A stretch of DNA of 64,000 nt from Polyangiaceae bacterium (GTDB taxonomy: Bacteria; Myxococcota_A; Polyangia; Polyangiales; Polyangiaceae), in contig JAICTZ010000001.1 in assembly GCA_025936115.1 (NCBI GenBank), forward strand, positions 310,001 through 374,000, in the 5' to 3' direction. This document shows, one piece after another, positions 18,659-27,664 of this stretch (positions are counted from its first letter, which is position 1; the number at the start of each line of letters is the position of its first letter). Made by a program: the position numbers and the translations under genes. The notes below the pieces were generated by a model. That model saw only the letters and a program-made list of their open reading frames with translations. It had not been told where the DNA came from and did not search any database.

Positions 18659-20256
18659 TGTCATACAAAGTTTCGCGACGGGCGCTGCTCGGGGCGGCGG
18701 GTGGCTCGGCGACACTGCTCCTGCCACTCCTCCGCAGCATCGAGGCCCGCGCGGCCGGCGCTGCGGCTCCGCTACGCCTGCTCATCATTCATCATCCGCT
18801 CGGCACGGCGCCCGGGGGCACGAACTGGGCCCCCAACGCGTCGAGCACCACGACGAACTTCACGCTGCCGATGGAGAGCGCGCCGTTCGCGCCGCTGCAG
18901 TCGAAGATGGTGATGATCGACGGGCTCAATCTGGTGACCGCCACCACCTCGAAATCGACCACGAACAGCGGGCACAACACGCACGAAGGCGGCATGGTCG
19001 CGATGATGACCGGGGTGCCGACCCTCGGCGTCTACGGGCAGCAGGACCATTGTGCCGGCGGCGCGTCGATCGACCAATTGCTGCTCGCGCAGTCGCCGTT
19101 GCTCGGCGGAGCGGCGTCCACGACCAAGACGCCCTTCGGCCACCTGGCGCTCGCGGCGGACATTCGTTCCGATCGCGACGAGGTGGCGCCGCGCGTCTTG
19201 TCTTACAACGCGCCGGTCCAGGCCAGCTCGATCCAACTGTCGCGTCAGCCCATCTATCCGGAAACTCAACCGCTCAACACCTTCAACCGCATCTTCGGCG
19301 GCGCACTACCCCAGGGCATGGACACCTCCGCCTTGCTCGCGCAAAAGCTGAGCGTCGTGGACTTCATGCGCGGGGATCTCGCGCGCATGAGCAAGCTCGT
19401 GCCTGCCAGTGAGAAGGACCGCCTGGCTGCGCACACGGTAGCCATCCAGAGCCTCGAAGCCAGCCTGAGGCAGTCGTACGGCACGACGGTTCAGACCTCG
19501 TCCTGCACCAAGCCTGCCACACCACCGACCTACAACACGGTCGGGGAAACGGGCGGCGGCACGATCGGCGGCATCTCGTCGAAGAGCAGCAACTTGAGTG
19601 GTGAGGACTACTACCCGACCACGGCGAATTGCACGCCCAGCACCGAAACGAGCTGCCATGCGCACCAGGACGTGGCCTTGAATCAGCTGCGCTTGATCAA
19701 AGCCGCCTTCGCCTGCGACCTCGTGCGAGTGGCGACGTTCATGTACTCGGCCGGCACCAACTGGGTCGTGTTCCCCTCGACGTTCCAGGGCGCCACGATC
19801 AGTTCGGCAGCGCTCGGCAACAACGGGCAATCGACGCCGCATCACCCGCCAAGCCACGTCGACGACGCGCCGACGCACGCCTGGCTCAATCAGATCAACG
19901 TCTTCTACTCGACGCTGACCAGCCAGATCCTGCAGGAGTTTGCGAGCACGCCCGACGTCGACGGCAACACGCTGCTCGACAATACCATCGTCGTCTACAT
20001 CACCGAAGTGGCGCGGGCGTGGGATCACGACCAACGGAACATGCCGCTCATCGTATTCGGCGGTAAGAACACCGGGGTAAAGGGCGGGACGTTCTTGAAG
20101 GTGACTGGCGGTTCACTCCAGAGTCAAAATGGCGGGACCGGGAACCGGCCGTTCAACGACTTCTGGCTCGCGCTCGCTCCGCAGTTCGGCGTCAACTGGC
20201 CCAGCTTGGGCGACAAGACTCAATACACGGGTCCTCTGACCGGCATTTTTGCGTGA
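18658..20256 (+). CDS. DUF1552 protein with Tat signal
   Basis: The 532-residue protein belongs to the DUF1552 family, the standard partner of DUF1592/DUF1588 proteins. A twin-arginine signal (SRRALLGAAGGSATLLLPLL) indicates folded export, often with a cofactor. Conserved-looking stretches include LLIIHHPLGTAPGG, TNSGHNTHEGGMVAMMTG, TPHHPPSHVDD and IVVYITEVARAWDHDQRNMPLIVFGG. The His/Asp-rich pattern and late GNRPFNDFWLAL resemble sulfatase-like DUF1501 proteins, suggesting metal binding. That comparison is inference. GGAGGT lies eight bases before the ATG, which overlaps the upstream TAA (TAATG), so the two are translationally coupled. Confidence 0.9.
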   Translation: MSYKVSRRALLGAAGGSATLLLPLLRSIEARAAGAAAPLRLLIIHHPLGTAPGGTNWAPNASSTTTNFTLPMESAPFAPLQSKMVMIDGLNLVTATTSKSTTNSGHNTHEGGMVAMMTGVPTLGVYGQQDHCAGGASIDQLLLAQSPLLGGAASTTKTPFGHLALAADIRSDRDEVAPRVLSYNAPVQASSIQLSRQPIYPETQPLNTFNRIFGGALPQGMDTSALLAQKLSVVDFMRGDLARMSKLVPASEKDRLAAHTVAIQSLEASLRQSYGTTVQTSSCTKPATPPTYNTVGETGGGTIGGISSKSSNLSGEDYYPTTANCTPSTETSCHAHQDVALNQLRLIKAAFACDLVRVATFMYSAGTNWVVFPSTFQGATISSAALGNNGQSTPHHPPSHVDDAPTHAWLNQINVFYSTLTSQILQEFASTPDVDGNTLLDNTIVVYITEVARAWDHDQRNMPLIVFGGKNTGVKGGTFLKVTGGSLQSQNGGTGNRPFNDFWLALAPQFGVNWPSLGDKTQYTGPLTGIFA

Positions 20257-20434
20257 GCAGAGACGACTCCTGGTCGAGCGGGCACGGGTGCTCCGCCCTC
20301 GCGTGCGGCACGGGTTCGCGCGCGGCGCGGCGGTCGTCAGCGTCGCAGCCGTCTTTCCCTCTATGCAGGGCGCGGGCCAGTAATGCTTTGCAAGAGGGCC
20401 AATCGCCGGTAATGGACATACAAGGATACACAGC

Positions 20435-21664
20435 ATGAAATCTTCGCGCCTCATCTCGACTGGAGCCCTCTGTCTGGCGGCATTTGCCTGCTCGACGGCG
20501 GCAGACCCACCGCCGCCCGCGTCCGCGGGGAGCAGCGGTTCGGGCGGTAGCGTCGGTGGCAGCGAAACCGCCGCGGGCGGCATGGTTTCTCCGAGCTCCG
20601 GCGGCTCGCTGAGTAGCGGCGGCGGCGCAGGGACGGGCGGCACGACGACGACCGGTGGAACCGGCGGCGCGGGCGGCTCAGGCGGCAGCCAAGCGGGCTC
20701 GGGCGGCAGCGGCGGCACCGGCGCGAGCGGCGGCAGCGGGGCGAGCGGCGGCACAGGCGGCACGACTGGCGGCAGCTCCGGCACCGGAGGAGGCGGCGGC
20801 ACTCCGGCCGGCGGCCACGGCGGCATGGGAATGAGCGGTGGGAACGGCGTCACCGGTGGAGCGGGCAGCGGCGCGGCTCCTGCGGCGGGCGCCGGCGGCA
20901 TGGGCGCTGGCGGCGGCAGCGGCGGCGCGGCACCGGTCGACACGACGCTCGTCGGCACTTTGGACGGCGCATTGATCGAGTTTGCGTGCGGTAACACCGG
21001 CAGCGGCTACGACTGCGCGCAGCCGAGTACGGCGAAGTGCACGAACGCGAGCGGCAGCACACCACCGGGCGCCATCACGCCCTCGAACGGCGCGGCCACT
21101 TCGTGGAAGATTGGCGGAGCCGCGGGCACGGTCTACGACGTCACCTTCCGCTTGCGCGGCATCGTGGAGGTCACCTCCTACGTCGGAGGCACTCGCGATG
21201 CAGGCAGCACGTCGATTTTGACGAGTCAAGATCTGTTCCAACAGGGTGGAACGGCACAGACCAGCGGCGGACCGAGCTTCGACTACAACACGTACGAGCT
21301 CGACGTGACGCCTGCCGTCACCGGCGCTGCCAACACGTACTATTTGAACTCCGTTACGACGGCCGAAAATCCGCACGCGAGCAATAGCCCGACCCAACAT
21401 CTGACGTTCGCGATCGACTACACGAAGACGATCAAGGTGCAGGGCGGCGGCACGATTTCGCTCAAGGTCACCGACTCGAACTGCACCGAAGTGCAAAACT
21501 GCGGACCCACTTCGGGCAATACATGTGCGGCGCCGAGGACCGTGTCCCTGACGGGTGCCATGCCTGCTGCTCCTGATAACTTCGTGCAGCCGTTCCAGCA
21601 GCCGTCCGGAAGGTACGGGCAGTGGATCTTCTTCGACGTCACCAAGGTCGCGGTCGCGCAGTGA
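20435..21664 (+). CDS. Gly-rich lipoprotein of the LacI-controlled operon
   Basis: The 409-residue protein has a signal peptide (AFACS, Cys19). A very long Gly/Ser/Thr-rich linker covers about residues 28-170, and a C-terminal domain of about 240 residues follows. The domain is predicted mainly beta (VYDVTFRLRGIVEVTSYVGGTR, YELDVTPAV, FAIDYTKTIKVQGGGTISLKVTDSNCTEVQNCG) and carries four or more cysteines. It may be a carbohydrate-binding-like beta sandwich, but I recognise no family. AAGGA lies eight bases upstream of the ATG. It follows the DUF1552 gene after 178 bases without an obvious terminator and overlaps the porin gene by four bases, so it is probably in the same transcript. Confidence 0.85.
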   Translation: MKSSRLISTGALCLAAFACSTAADPPPPASAGSSGSGGSVGGSETAAGGMVSPSSGGSLSSGGGAGTGGTTTTGGTGGAGGSGGSQAGSGGSGGTGASGGSGASGGTGGTTGGSSGTGGGGGTPAGGHGGMGMSGGNGVTGGAGSGAAPAAGAGGMGAGGGSGGAAPVDTTLVGTLDGALIEFACGNTGSGYDCAQPSTAKCTNASGSTPPGAITPSNGAATSWKIGGAAGTVYDVTFRLRGIVEVTSYVGGTRDAGSTSILTSQDLFQQGGTAQTSGGPSFDYNTYELDVTPAVTGAANTYYLNSVTTAENPHASNSPTQHLTFAIDYTKTIKVQGGGTISLKVTDSNCTEVQNCGPTSGNTCAAPRTVSLTGAMPAAPDNFVQPFQQPSGRYGQWIFFDVTKVAVAQ

Positions 21665-22953
21665 TCCAGGCACGCGTCCGGGTCGCCGCGCTCGGCTTCA
21701 CCTTGGCGCTCTCTCTTCTCTCCGGTCGAGCGCGCGCCGAGACGACGCTGGTCGCGCCGGGAGAAGGCTGGGAGGTCTACACGGGCGGTCGCGTCGGCGC
21801 GTTCGTCGAAGTGCTGCAGGGCGACGGCGTGCCGGCCACGCCGTCCGGTGTGACGCTCGCGAACGAAGGCGTGACCGTCCTTGCCGATCCCGGCCCGGAC
21901 GGCACGCCCAACGCAGGTCACGTGCTCGCCTCCCGCGTGCGCAGCGGCTTCCTCGGCAATATCCTCACCATCGGCCTGCGCCGAAAGCTCTTCGCCAGTT
22001 CTACGCTGTCCGCCCAAATATCCATTTGGGGCACCGCCGAGACGGATTCCGGACGTACGTTTCTGAAGAACCTGCCGGACGAGCGTGAGGGCTACCTGCA
22101 GCTCGAGGGACCGGCGGGCAGATTGCTCGTGGGGCGCGCGCTCTCGCTGTTTTCGCGCGGCGCAACCGAGATCGATTTCTTGTACGGCCACGGCTACGCG
22201 GTCGGCGCGCCGAACGGATTCTCCGACTTCGGGCCGTCCGGCGGTCACATCGGCTACGGTGTCTTGGCGAGCGTGTTCGCGGCGGGCGTGGCGTATGCGA
22301 CGCCCTCATTTTACGGGCTAATGCTGACGGCCGGTTATTACGATCCCGGCAACCTCGTCGGCCAATACTATGGCCGCACGAAGCTCGGCCGTCCCGAGGC
22401 CGAGGCGACCTTCGATACCAAACTCGGGACGCTCGGGAAACTTCACGTCTTCGTCAACGGCGCGTATCAGAAGCTCTACGCCACGCAAAAGAACGACAGC
22501 ACGTCCGTGTACGGCGCGGGAGCGGGCGCCCGCATCGAGCTCGGCCCGTTTCACCTGGGAGTGGCGGCGCACACGGGCAACGGGCTCGGCGTCAACTACT
22601 TTCTCAACCAGACCGACAGCATCGTCAATCACCAATCCTTCGAGCTGCGCTGGTTCGACGGCGCCTACGTGCAGACGCAAACCGTCGTCGGTAAGTTCGA
22701 CTTCAACGCGGGCATCGGGATCACGCGCGCGCACCAGCTCACTGCCGACATCGATCCCAAGTATTTCAATGCGCAGGGGCTGCCACCCTACAGCTACCTG
22801 AAATCACAGTTCGGCATCTCTGGAGTCGTCGTCTATCACTTCACGGACAACCTACATGCCTCCCTCGACTACTTTCGTTCCGACGTGAAATGGTGGCTCG
22901 GGCAACAGCAGGTGCTCAATTCATACAACGCCGGCATGATGGTGACGTGGTAG
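21661..22953 (+). CDS. Outer-membrane beta-barrel (porin-like) protein
   Basis: The GTG at 21661 overlaps the preceding TGA (GTGA), giving a 430-residue protein with a cleavable signal peptide (LALSLLSGRARAE). The body alternates hydrophobic and polar residues in many short strands (GRVGAFVEVLQG, LSAQISIWGTAETD, LHVFVNGAYQKLYATQ, FNAGIGITRAHQL). It ends in MVTW, the terminal aromatic typical of outer-membrane barrels inserted by BamA. ARSLFSRGATEIDFLYGHGYAVG resembles trimeric-porin constriction loops, but no substrate class can be assigned. As last gene of the DUF1592/DUF1552/lipoprotein operon it may provide passage for the compound handled by that system. Confidence 0.85.
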   Translation: MIQARVRVAALGFTLALSLLSGRARAETTLVAPGEGWEVYTGGRVGAFVEVLQGDGVPATPSGVTLANEGVTVLADPGPDGTPNAGHVLASRVRSGFLGNILTIGLRRKLFASSTLSAQISIWGTAETDSGRTFLKNLPDEREGYLQLEGPAGRLLVGRALSLFSRGATEIDFLYGHGYAVGAPNGFSDFGPSGGHIGYGVLASVFAAGVAYATPSFYGLMLTAGYYDPGNLVGQYYGRTKLGRPEAEATFDTKLGTLGKLHVFVNGAYQKLYATQKNDSTSVYGAGAGARIELGPFHLGVAAHTGNGLGVNYFLNQTDSIVNHQSFELRWFDGAYVQTQTVVGKFDFNAGIGITRAHQLTADIDPKYFNAQGLPPYSYLKSQFGISGVVVYHFTDNLHASLDYFRSDVKWWLGQQQVLNSYNAGMMVTW

Positions 22954-23001
22954 TCGCGTAGGTCAGCGCAGGTGGACAGACGCGTGAGTCCGCAGTGCCG
23001 C

Positions 23002-24258
23002 TCACGGACAGCTGACGGGCGTCTTGGGGTTCGGGAGCACGAACGTCGGGTTCTGCGCCGCCGACGCCGCCGACAGCGTGCCGGCATGCGCGGTGTGGCC
23101 GGCCGTAGTCACGGAGTCCGCCGCGGCCGTGCCCGACGACTCGTTGAACTGCCAATAACCGACTAGCCCTGTTTCGGTGCCCGTCAGTGTCTTGCTCATG
23201 CTGCCTGCGATGTCGCTGGCCGCGCGCGCGACGTTCCAGACCCGAAACTCGTCGATCAGGCCGGCGAAGTAGGCATTTTCCCCGGGGTAGCCGCCGATGG
23301 TGAGCGGCGAAGTGCCCGTCTTGAGCACCTTCTGACTGCTGCTCGCCGGGGCGGCCATGGTGGCGCGCAGGACGCCGTTCACATAAGCCTGAACCGCGGT
23401 CCCGTTCCAGGTCATGGCGAAGTGGACCCATTGCGGATTGGTGGTGGTCACGCCGCTCGACTGATTGTCGTTGTCGAAGATAGCGTTCGTGAACGGGTCG
23501 ATGGTGCCCGTCGTGCCCTGCTTCGCGCCGAAATCCAGGCCGAAACCGTCAGCGTCGCGAGCCGAGGGGTACGGTCCGTAGAAGAACATCGTGTTCGTGT
23601 TGGCGTTCCAGTCCGAGTCCTGAGTGTAGGCCCAGTACTCGATGGTCCGGTCCGAGCTGGCGATCGGTAGATCGCTCATCAAGTCGATGGCTACGTGCGC
23701 GGCGGCGCTGTCGCTCGAGCTGCCCGTTCCGTTCTTCGCGAGCGAGAGCGCATGGCCCGCGCAGTCCATCGCACCGCCTGCGCCACCACCCATGCCTGCA
23801 GTCCCCATACCGCCCATACCGCCCATCCCGGCCGTGCCCGTAGCGCCCATACCCGCGGTGCCTTTGCCCCCCATGCCCGCCATGCTCACGGCGCTGCCGC
23901 CCATACCGCCGCCGCCTTTGCCCCCGACATTCCCACCGCCGCTCATGCCGCCGCCGTTCCCCGCGCCTGCTCCCGCGGAGCCAGCCATGTTCGCGCCGGC
24001 GCTGCCGGCGATTGCCGCTGCCCCGCCTCCACCGCTGCCCACCTTTCCCGCCGTTCCGCCCGCCGTGCCACCGGAGGCGAGCATCCCGCCACTGCCGGAC
24101 GCCCCACCTGCACCCACGAGACCGGATCCTGCGATACCGCTCGGACTGCCGGCGGAACCCGGTTCAGCCCCGCCACTCGAGCAGGCGGCCAACGGCACGA
24201 CGCTCCACAGCGCGAGGCCGGTGAGGCGCACACGCTGGGTGGTCAGTGACCGCTTCAT
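23002..24258 (-). CDS. LamG/concanavalin-like lipoprotein
   Basis: I use the ATG at 24258 (MKRSLTTQ), giving a standard lipoprotein signal (PLAAC, Cys26); upstream in-frame starts would add 12 or 32 basic residues. A Gly/Met/Ala-rich linker (about 30-195) is followed by a LamG-type jelly roll (about 205-415). The family shows in TIEYWAYTQ, WVHFAMTWNGTAVQAYVNGVL, LTIGGYPGENAYFAGLIDEFRVWNVARAASDI and LVGYWQFNESSGT. Such domains bind glycans or mediate adhesion and are not usually catalytic. Its promoter region holds LacI operator site B overlapping a perfect -35 box TTGACA, so it belongs to the predicted regulon. Confidence 0.88.
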   Translation of the reverse strand: MKRSLTTQRVRLTGLALWSVVPLAACSSGGAEPGSAGSPSGIAGSGLVGAGGASGSGGMLASGGTAGGTAGKVGSGGGGAAAIAGSAGANMAGSAGAGAGNGGGMSGGGNVGGKGGGGMGGSAVSMAGMGGKGTAGMGATGTAGMGGMGGMGTAGMGGGAGGAMDCAGHALSLAKNGTGSSSDSAAAHVAIDLMSDLPIASSDRTIEYWAYTQDSDWNANTNTMFFYGPYPSARDADGFGLDFGAKQGTTGTIDPFTNAIFDNDNQSSGVTTTNPQWVHFAMTWNGTAVQAYVNGVLRATMAAPASSSQKVLKTGTSPLTIGGYPGENAYFAGLIDEFRVWNVARAASDIAGSMSKTLTGTETGLVGYWQFNESSGTAAADSVTTAGHTAHAGTLSAASAAQNPTFVLPNPKTPVSCP

Positions 24259-24350
24259 TTTCGGACGTCGCTTCGTGGTGTGCACACGGGTCATGAGATC
24301 GCCGACCCTCGGGGCGGCGTTCACCAAAAAACACCATCGATGACCGGATG

Positions 24351-24362
24351 TCAACCGGTTGA
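24351..24362 (-). promoter_or_regulatory. LacI-type operator (site B)
   Basis: TCAACCGGTTGA is a perfect 12-bp palindrome. On the minus strand it runs directly into TTGACA (24356-24351), a consensus -35 box. The LamG gene starts 93 bases further on. A bound repressor would cover the -35. It lies in the gap between the end of the LacI gene and the LamG gene. Confidence 0.75.
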
Positions 24363-24396
24363 ATTCTGTAGCAGCAGCAGCTTCGCGCGAGCGCGA

Positions 24397-25491
24397 TCAG
24401 CTCGTCGAACCTCGGCGGAGGACGACGGGCACCGATGGGTCGCCGATTTCGGCGGCGTTGTTCTTGATGAGCCCCCAAATCGCCATGAACGCTTTTTCCG
24501 CCAGCGCTTCGGAGTCGAACAGTGCCGTGGTCAAGCCCACGAGCGCGCCGTACTCGTCACCGTCGAAGCCGGCGAGCTTTACGTCCGTCGGAATCGAAAT
24601 CCCGAGCTCGTGGAGACGGTGCCAAAGCTGCATGGCACCGCGGTCGTTCGAGCAGAAAATTGCCGCCCCCTTGCGATCGGCAATTCGCTTGAGATGTTCG
24701 TCCGTCACGCGGTCGAGCGCGACCCTTTCGAGGGTCGCCGGTGAGGCATGTTCGGCCCAGGCCTGCTGAGTGCCATGCCAGCGCTCGATGTGTCCCAAAT
24801 GCTCGGCCACGACCTGGACGAACGTCAGGTGCTCGGCGCCTCGCGCGGCAAGGTGCCGCACGAGCATGCTCGCGCCAGCGTGATTTTCGATGCGCAGGCT
24901 GTACCCTGGATAGCTCGCGTAGCTCGGATGATGGGGATCGAGCACGATGGACGGCCGCGCATAAGTCGCCGAAAGCCGAGCGGTCTCCTCACTGGGGACG
25001 TCACCCCATACCAAGAGGCCGTCGGCGTGGAGCGGCCGGAGCGGTTCGTGCGACACTTCGGCGAGCTGCTCGCTTGCGATCAGATTCAACGTGAGGCCGC
25101 GGCGCGCAGCGAGCTTCGCGAGCGCCTGGGTCGTGTGGACGACCGGGGGGTGCACCAGGCAATCGAACGTGCTCGGCATGACGAGGCCGATGGCGTGCCC
25201 CAGCGTACCCGCGAGCTGCTTGGCCGCCCAGTTCGGCGAGTAGTTGTGCTCGGCCGCGGCGGCGCGAACGCGTGCGCGCGTCGCTTCGGCGACTCGCGGG
25301 CTGTCGCGCAGCGCGAGCGAAACGCTCGACTTGTCCATCCCGAGCACACGCGCGAGGTCGGCAATCGTCACACGCTTACCGAGCGGCTGTGTCCACGGCG
25401 GCGGGAAGACCCGGTTCGCGCCGTCGCGAGACTTTCGCTCTCGCTCGAGGACGTCGTCAGCGCCGGCGGCTTTTCTGATCTCGCTACTCAT
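24397..25491 (-). CDS. LacI-family transcriptional regulator
   Basis: The 364-residue protein has the LacI layout. A helix-turn-helix VTIADLARVLGMDKSSVSLAL covers residues 41-61, followed by helix 3 RVAEATRARVRAAA and the hinge PNWAAKQLAG with minor-groove Leu93. A periplasmic-binding-protein-like effector domain follows (HAIGLVMPSTFD, ADGLLVWGDVP, IENHAGASMLVRHLAARGAEHLTFV, AIFCSNDRGAMQLWHRL, DVKLAGFDGDEYGAL). A 40-residue N-terminal extension before the helix-turn-helix is unusual. Effectors of this family are mostly sugars. Operator site C lies 35 bases upstream of its start, so autoregulation is likely. It is the obvious candidate to bind all four CAACCGGTTG sites. Confidence 0.93.
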   Translation of the reverse strand: MSSEIRKAAGADDVLERERKSRDGANRVFPPPWTQPLGKRVTIADLARVLGMDKSSVSLALRDSPRVAEATRARVRAAAAEHNYSPNWAAKQLAGTLGHAIGLVMPSTFDCLVHPPVVHTTQALAKLAARRGLTLNLIASEQLAEVSHEPLRPLHADGLLVWGDVPSEETARLSATYARPSIVLDPHHPSYASYPGYSLRIENHAGASMLVRHLAARGAEHLTFVQVVAEHLGHIERWHGTQQAWAEHASPATLERVALDRVTDEHLKRIADRKGAAIFCSNDRGAMQLWHRLHELGISIPTDVKLAGFDGDEYGALVGLTTALFDSEALAEKAFMAIWGLIKNNAAEIGDPSVPVVLRRGSTS

Positions 25492-25496
25492 TTCCC

Positions 25497-25540
25497 TTGA
25501 CGCAATCCCTGTGCAATAGGCTAAAGCAACCGGTTGAATC
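25497..25540. promoter_or_regulatory. LacI-type operator (site C) in divergent promoter region
   Basis: The CAACCGGTTG core occupies 25527-25536 with right arm GAATC as in site A. It lies 35 bases upstream of the LacI gene start and 197 bases upstream of the epimerase gene in the other direction. A weak plus-strand promoter (TTGACG at 25497-25502, then GCTAAA at 25520-25525) would start transcription inside the operator, so one site could control both genes. Confidence 0.7.
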
Positions 25541-25696
25541 GGTGGTTCGCCGACGCGAGGGCCCCGCGCAGCACCTGATCGTCAGCCGGCAAAGTCACCC
25601 TCCTTTTATACCCTGAGCCGCTCGAAAGTGGGGCTCAGGCCCAAAAATCGCGACCGCGCGCCCGTTGCCACTCGTTTCTTCGTCTCCCGGGCGTGC

Positions 25697-25720
25697 ACCT
25701 CGAGGGGGTCTCCTCGAGGT
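25697..25720. promoter_or_regulatory. Inverted repeat ACCTCGAG-N8-CTCGAGGT before epimerase gene
   Basis: A perfect 8-bp inverted repeat with an 8-base spacer ends 16 bases before the epimerase ATG, just ahead of its Shine-Dalgarno. In RNA it would form a stable hairpin next to the ribosome-binding site. In DNA it could be an operator. Confidence 0.5.
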
Positions 25721-25736
25721 ACTGAAGGAAGGCATC

Positions 25737-26759
25737 ATGCAGAGGGCACAAGCCGACAAGCTTCGCACCACGGATCAAAAGCTCATTTTGGTGACCGGCG
25801 CCACCGGGAAGGTGGGGCAGCACTTCATCCAGCGCTTGCTCGCGGACCCGGACCGGCGTGAGTACCGCGTGCGCGCCCTGTGCCACCACCGGCTGCTCGA
25901 GGCGAGCGACCGCTTGGAAGTCATGCGCGGGTCGATGGTCGATCATCAAAGTGTGCTCTCCGCGGTGGCAGGCGCAAGCCACGTGCTTCACCTCGCAACC
26001 TCGAAGGAAACGCCGGAGACGATCATGGACGTCGCCGTCAAGGGCATGTTCTGGCTGCTCGAGGCGTGCCGCGAGAGCTCCGACTTCGAGCAGTTCGTCC
26101 TCGTAGGTGGTGACGCAGGCATGGGTCACTTCTTTTACCCGCACCCCGTGCCCGTGACCGAAACTCAGAAGCACAGCGCCTATCCGGGATGTTACGCGCT
26201 TTCCAAAGTGCTCGAGGAGGTGATGCTCGAGCAGTACTTCATTCAGTATCAGCTCAACGGCTGCTGCCTGCGGGCGCCCTGGATCATGGAGAAGGACGAC
26301 TTCAAGTACCAGCTCTCGTTCGGGGAGGATGTATTCGGCGGTCCGCGCTGGTGCGATCTGGTGGGCCCCGAGCGCGCACGGCAGTACCGCGAGTCGAACG
26401 CCGTACCCATCATGCTCGACGCGCACGGCGTGCCTCTGAAGCGAAACTTCGTGCACGTTGACGATCTGGTTTCGGCAATTCTGTGCGCGCTCGATCATCC
26501 GCGCGCGGCGGGACAGACGTTCAACGTCTGCATGGATGAACCGGTCGACTACGCGGAGCTCGCGCGCTACCTGGCCGAGACGCGCGGCATCCCGAGTGTG
26601 CCGGTCCCGACCCCGTACTTTTCTACCTGGCTCGACAACGCCAAAGCCAAGTTCGTGCTTGGCTTTCGCCCGCGCTTCGACCTTGCGCGCATGGCCGAGG
26701 CCGCCTTCACGTACCTACGCGCCGCCGATGACCCGCGCGTCGTCTGGTATCCCGGCTGA
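25737..26759 (+). CDS. NAD-dependent epimerase/dehydratase (extended SDR)
   Basis: The ATG at 25737 has GAAGGAAGG five bases upstream and gives 340 residues; an in-frame start at 25665 would run through the inverted repeat. The Rossmann motif is TGATGKVG (20-27), the catalytic pair Tyr153-x3-Lys157 (CYALSK), and VLVGGDAGMG stands at the Ser/Thr position. The C-terminal half has the substrate-domain pattern NFVHVDDLVSAILCALDHP and GQTFNVCMDEPVDYAELARYL. It is probably a nucleotide-sugar or sugar/lactone-modifying enzyme. Its divergence from the LacI gene, with the operator between them, suggests it processes the compound sensed by LacI. The substrate remains unknown. Confidence 0.9.
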   Translation: MQRAQADKLRTTDQKLILVTGATGKVGQHFIQRLLADPDRREYRVRALCHHRLLEASDRLEVMRGSMVDHQSVLSAVAGASHVLHLATSKETPETIMDVAVKGMFWLLEACRESSDFEQFVLVGGDAGMGHFFYPHPVPVTETQKHSAYPGCYALSKVLEEVMLEQYFIQYQLNGCCLRAPWIMEKDDFKYQLSFGEDVFGGPRWCDLVGPERARQYRESNAVPIMLDAHGVPLKRNFVHVDDLVSAILCALDHPRAAGQTFNVCMDEPVDYAELARYLAETRGIPSVPVPTPYFSTWLDNAKAKFVLGFRPRFDLARMAEAAFTYLRAADDPRVVWYPG

Positions 26760-26781
26760 GCAGGTATCCGTCGTCGTTGCG

Positions 26782-27453
26782 CTACTTCACGTCGCACGCT
26801 TCGCGCGCCGAGTCCTCTTGAAGCGAGCCGCGGCCGCGGCGAGCAAGTTCCGCTTTGGCCTCCGAGACGCGGCCGAGCCCGCACAGGGCTTGAACACGCG
26901 CGGCGATGCGCTCCTGCGTCAGCGTGCCGCGAGGGAACGTGCGCGCGTGCTCGTCGAGTAGCTTGAGCGCGCTCGCAAAGTGGCGCGCGTGAAGTTCCGT
27001 CGCCGCGCGCGAGAGGATCGCTACTTCCGCACCGAGTAGATCCGTGCGGCGTGAGCTCGTGGTGCGGGCGTTGCTCGAATCGCTCGGCGGAGCGGCCGCG
27101 GTGATTCCTTCTACGGCTGGCGTTAGCGGCGCGATGGGCGCGCTCGGCGTGGCCGGCGTCGCCACGGGCGCGCTCGCTCGCGGCGGCAGGACGACGGGCG
27201 AAGGCGAAGTGTTTCGAAACAGCGCGACGCTCGTGATCACGCCCGCGACTGCGAGCCCAACTGCGACAGCCGAGAGCACGGGCGAACCGACCGCAGCTTT
27301 CGGTACGCCCGGAGGCGGCGGAGACGAGCCGGGACCGGTCGCGAGGCGCGATCTGAGCGCTGCGAAGACGCGACTGCGGTCGTCGAGCGTCGGCCGCAAG
27401 ACGGTGCGCCCGGCACGCAAGAGCGCGCGCGCCTCTGGGCCGAGCTCCGCCAT
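26782..27453 (-). CDS. Single-pass membrane protein, anti-sigma-factor-like
   Basis: The 223-residue product starts at ATG 27453 (AAGGCGG upstream; a TTG six bases earlier is possible). The cytoplasmic N-terminus LGPEARALLRAG...RSRVFAALRSRL resembles the short helical segment of myxobacterial proteins encoded beside ECF sigma factors. One transmembrane helix follows (about 60-79), then a Pro/Ala linker and a C-terminal TPR-like region (ARHFASALKLLDEHARTFPRG, ARVQALCGLGRVSEAKAELAR). No sigma-factor gene adjoins it here, which is unusual for this protein type. It is read convergently with the epimerase gene. An anti-sigma or scaffold role is inference. Confidence 0.75.
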   Translation of the reverse strand: MAELGPEARALLRAGRTVLRPTLDDRSRVFAALRSRLATGPGSSPPPPGVPKAAVGSPVLSAVAVGLAVAGVITSVALFRNTSPSPVVLPPRASAPVATPATPSAPIAPLTPAVEGITAAAPPSDSSNARTTSSRRTDLLGAEVAILSRAATELHARHFASALKLLDEHARTFPRGTLTQERIAARVQALCGLGRVSEAKAELARRGRGSLQEDSAREACDVK

Positions 27454-27664
27454 CGTCAACCAACCGCCTTCATCGTGGGTAGAGCTCGGACATCGAAACG
27501 CAAACCATGGACGCCTTCGCGCGAATCCGGTGTGGATCGAGCGCTCGCTGCTTCATCGTTCGTACCCAAGGCAGTGGGTTTCAGGCTGAGGCTCTAGCGA
27601 AATCCAAGTCCGAGCCAAGCATGGACGAGACCGCGACGGGGCGGAGGTTTTTCACACCCCATGA

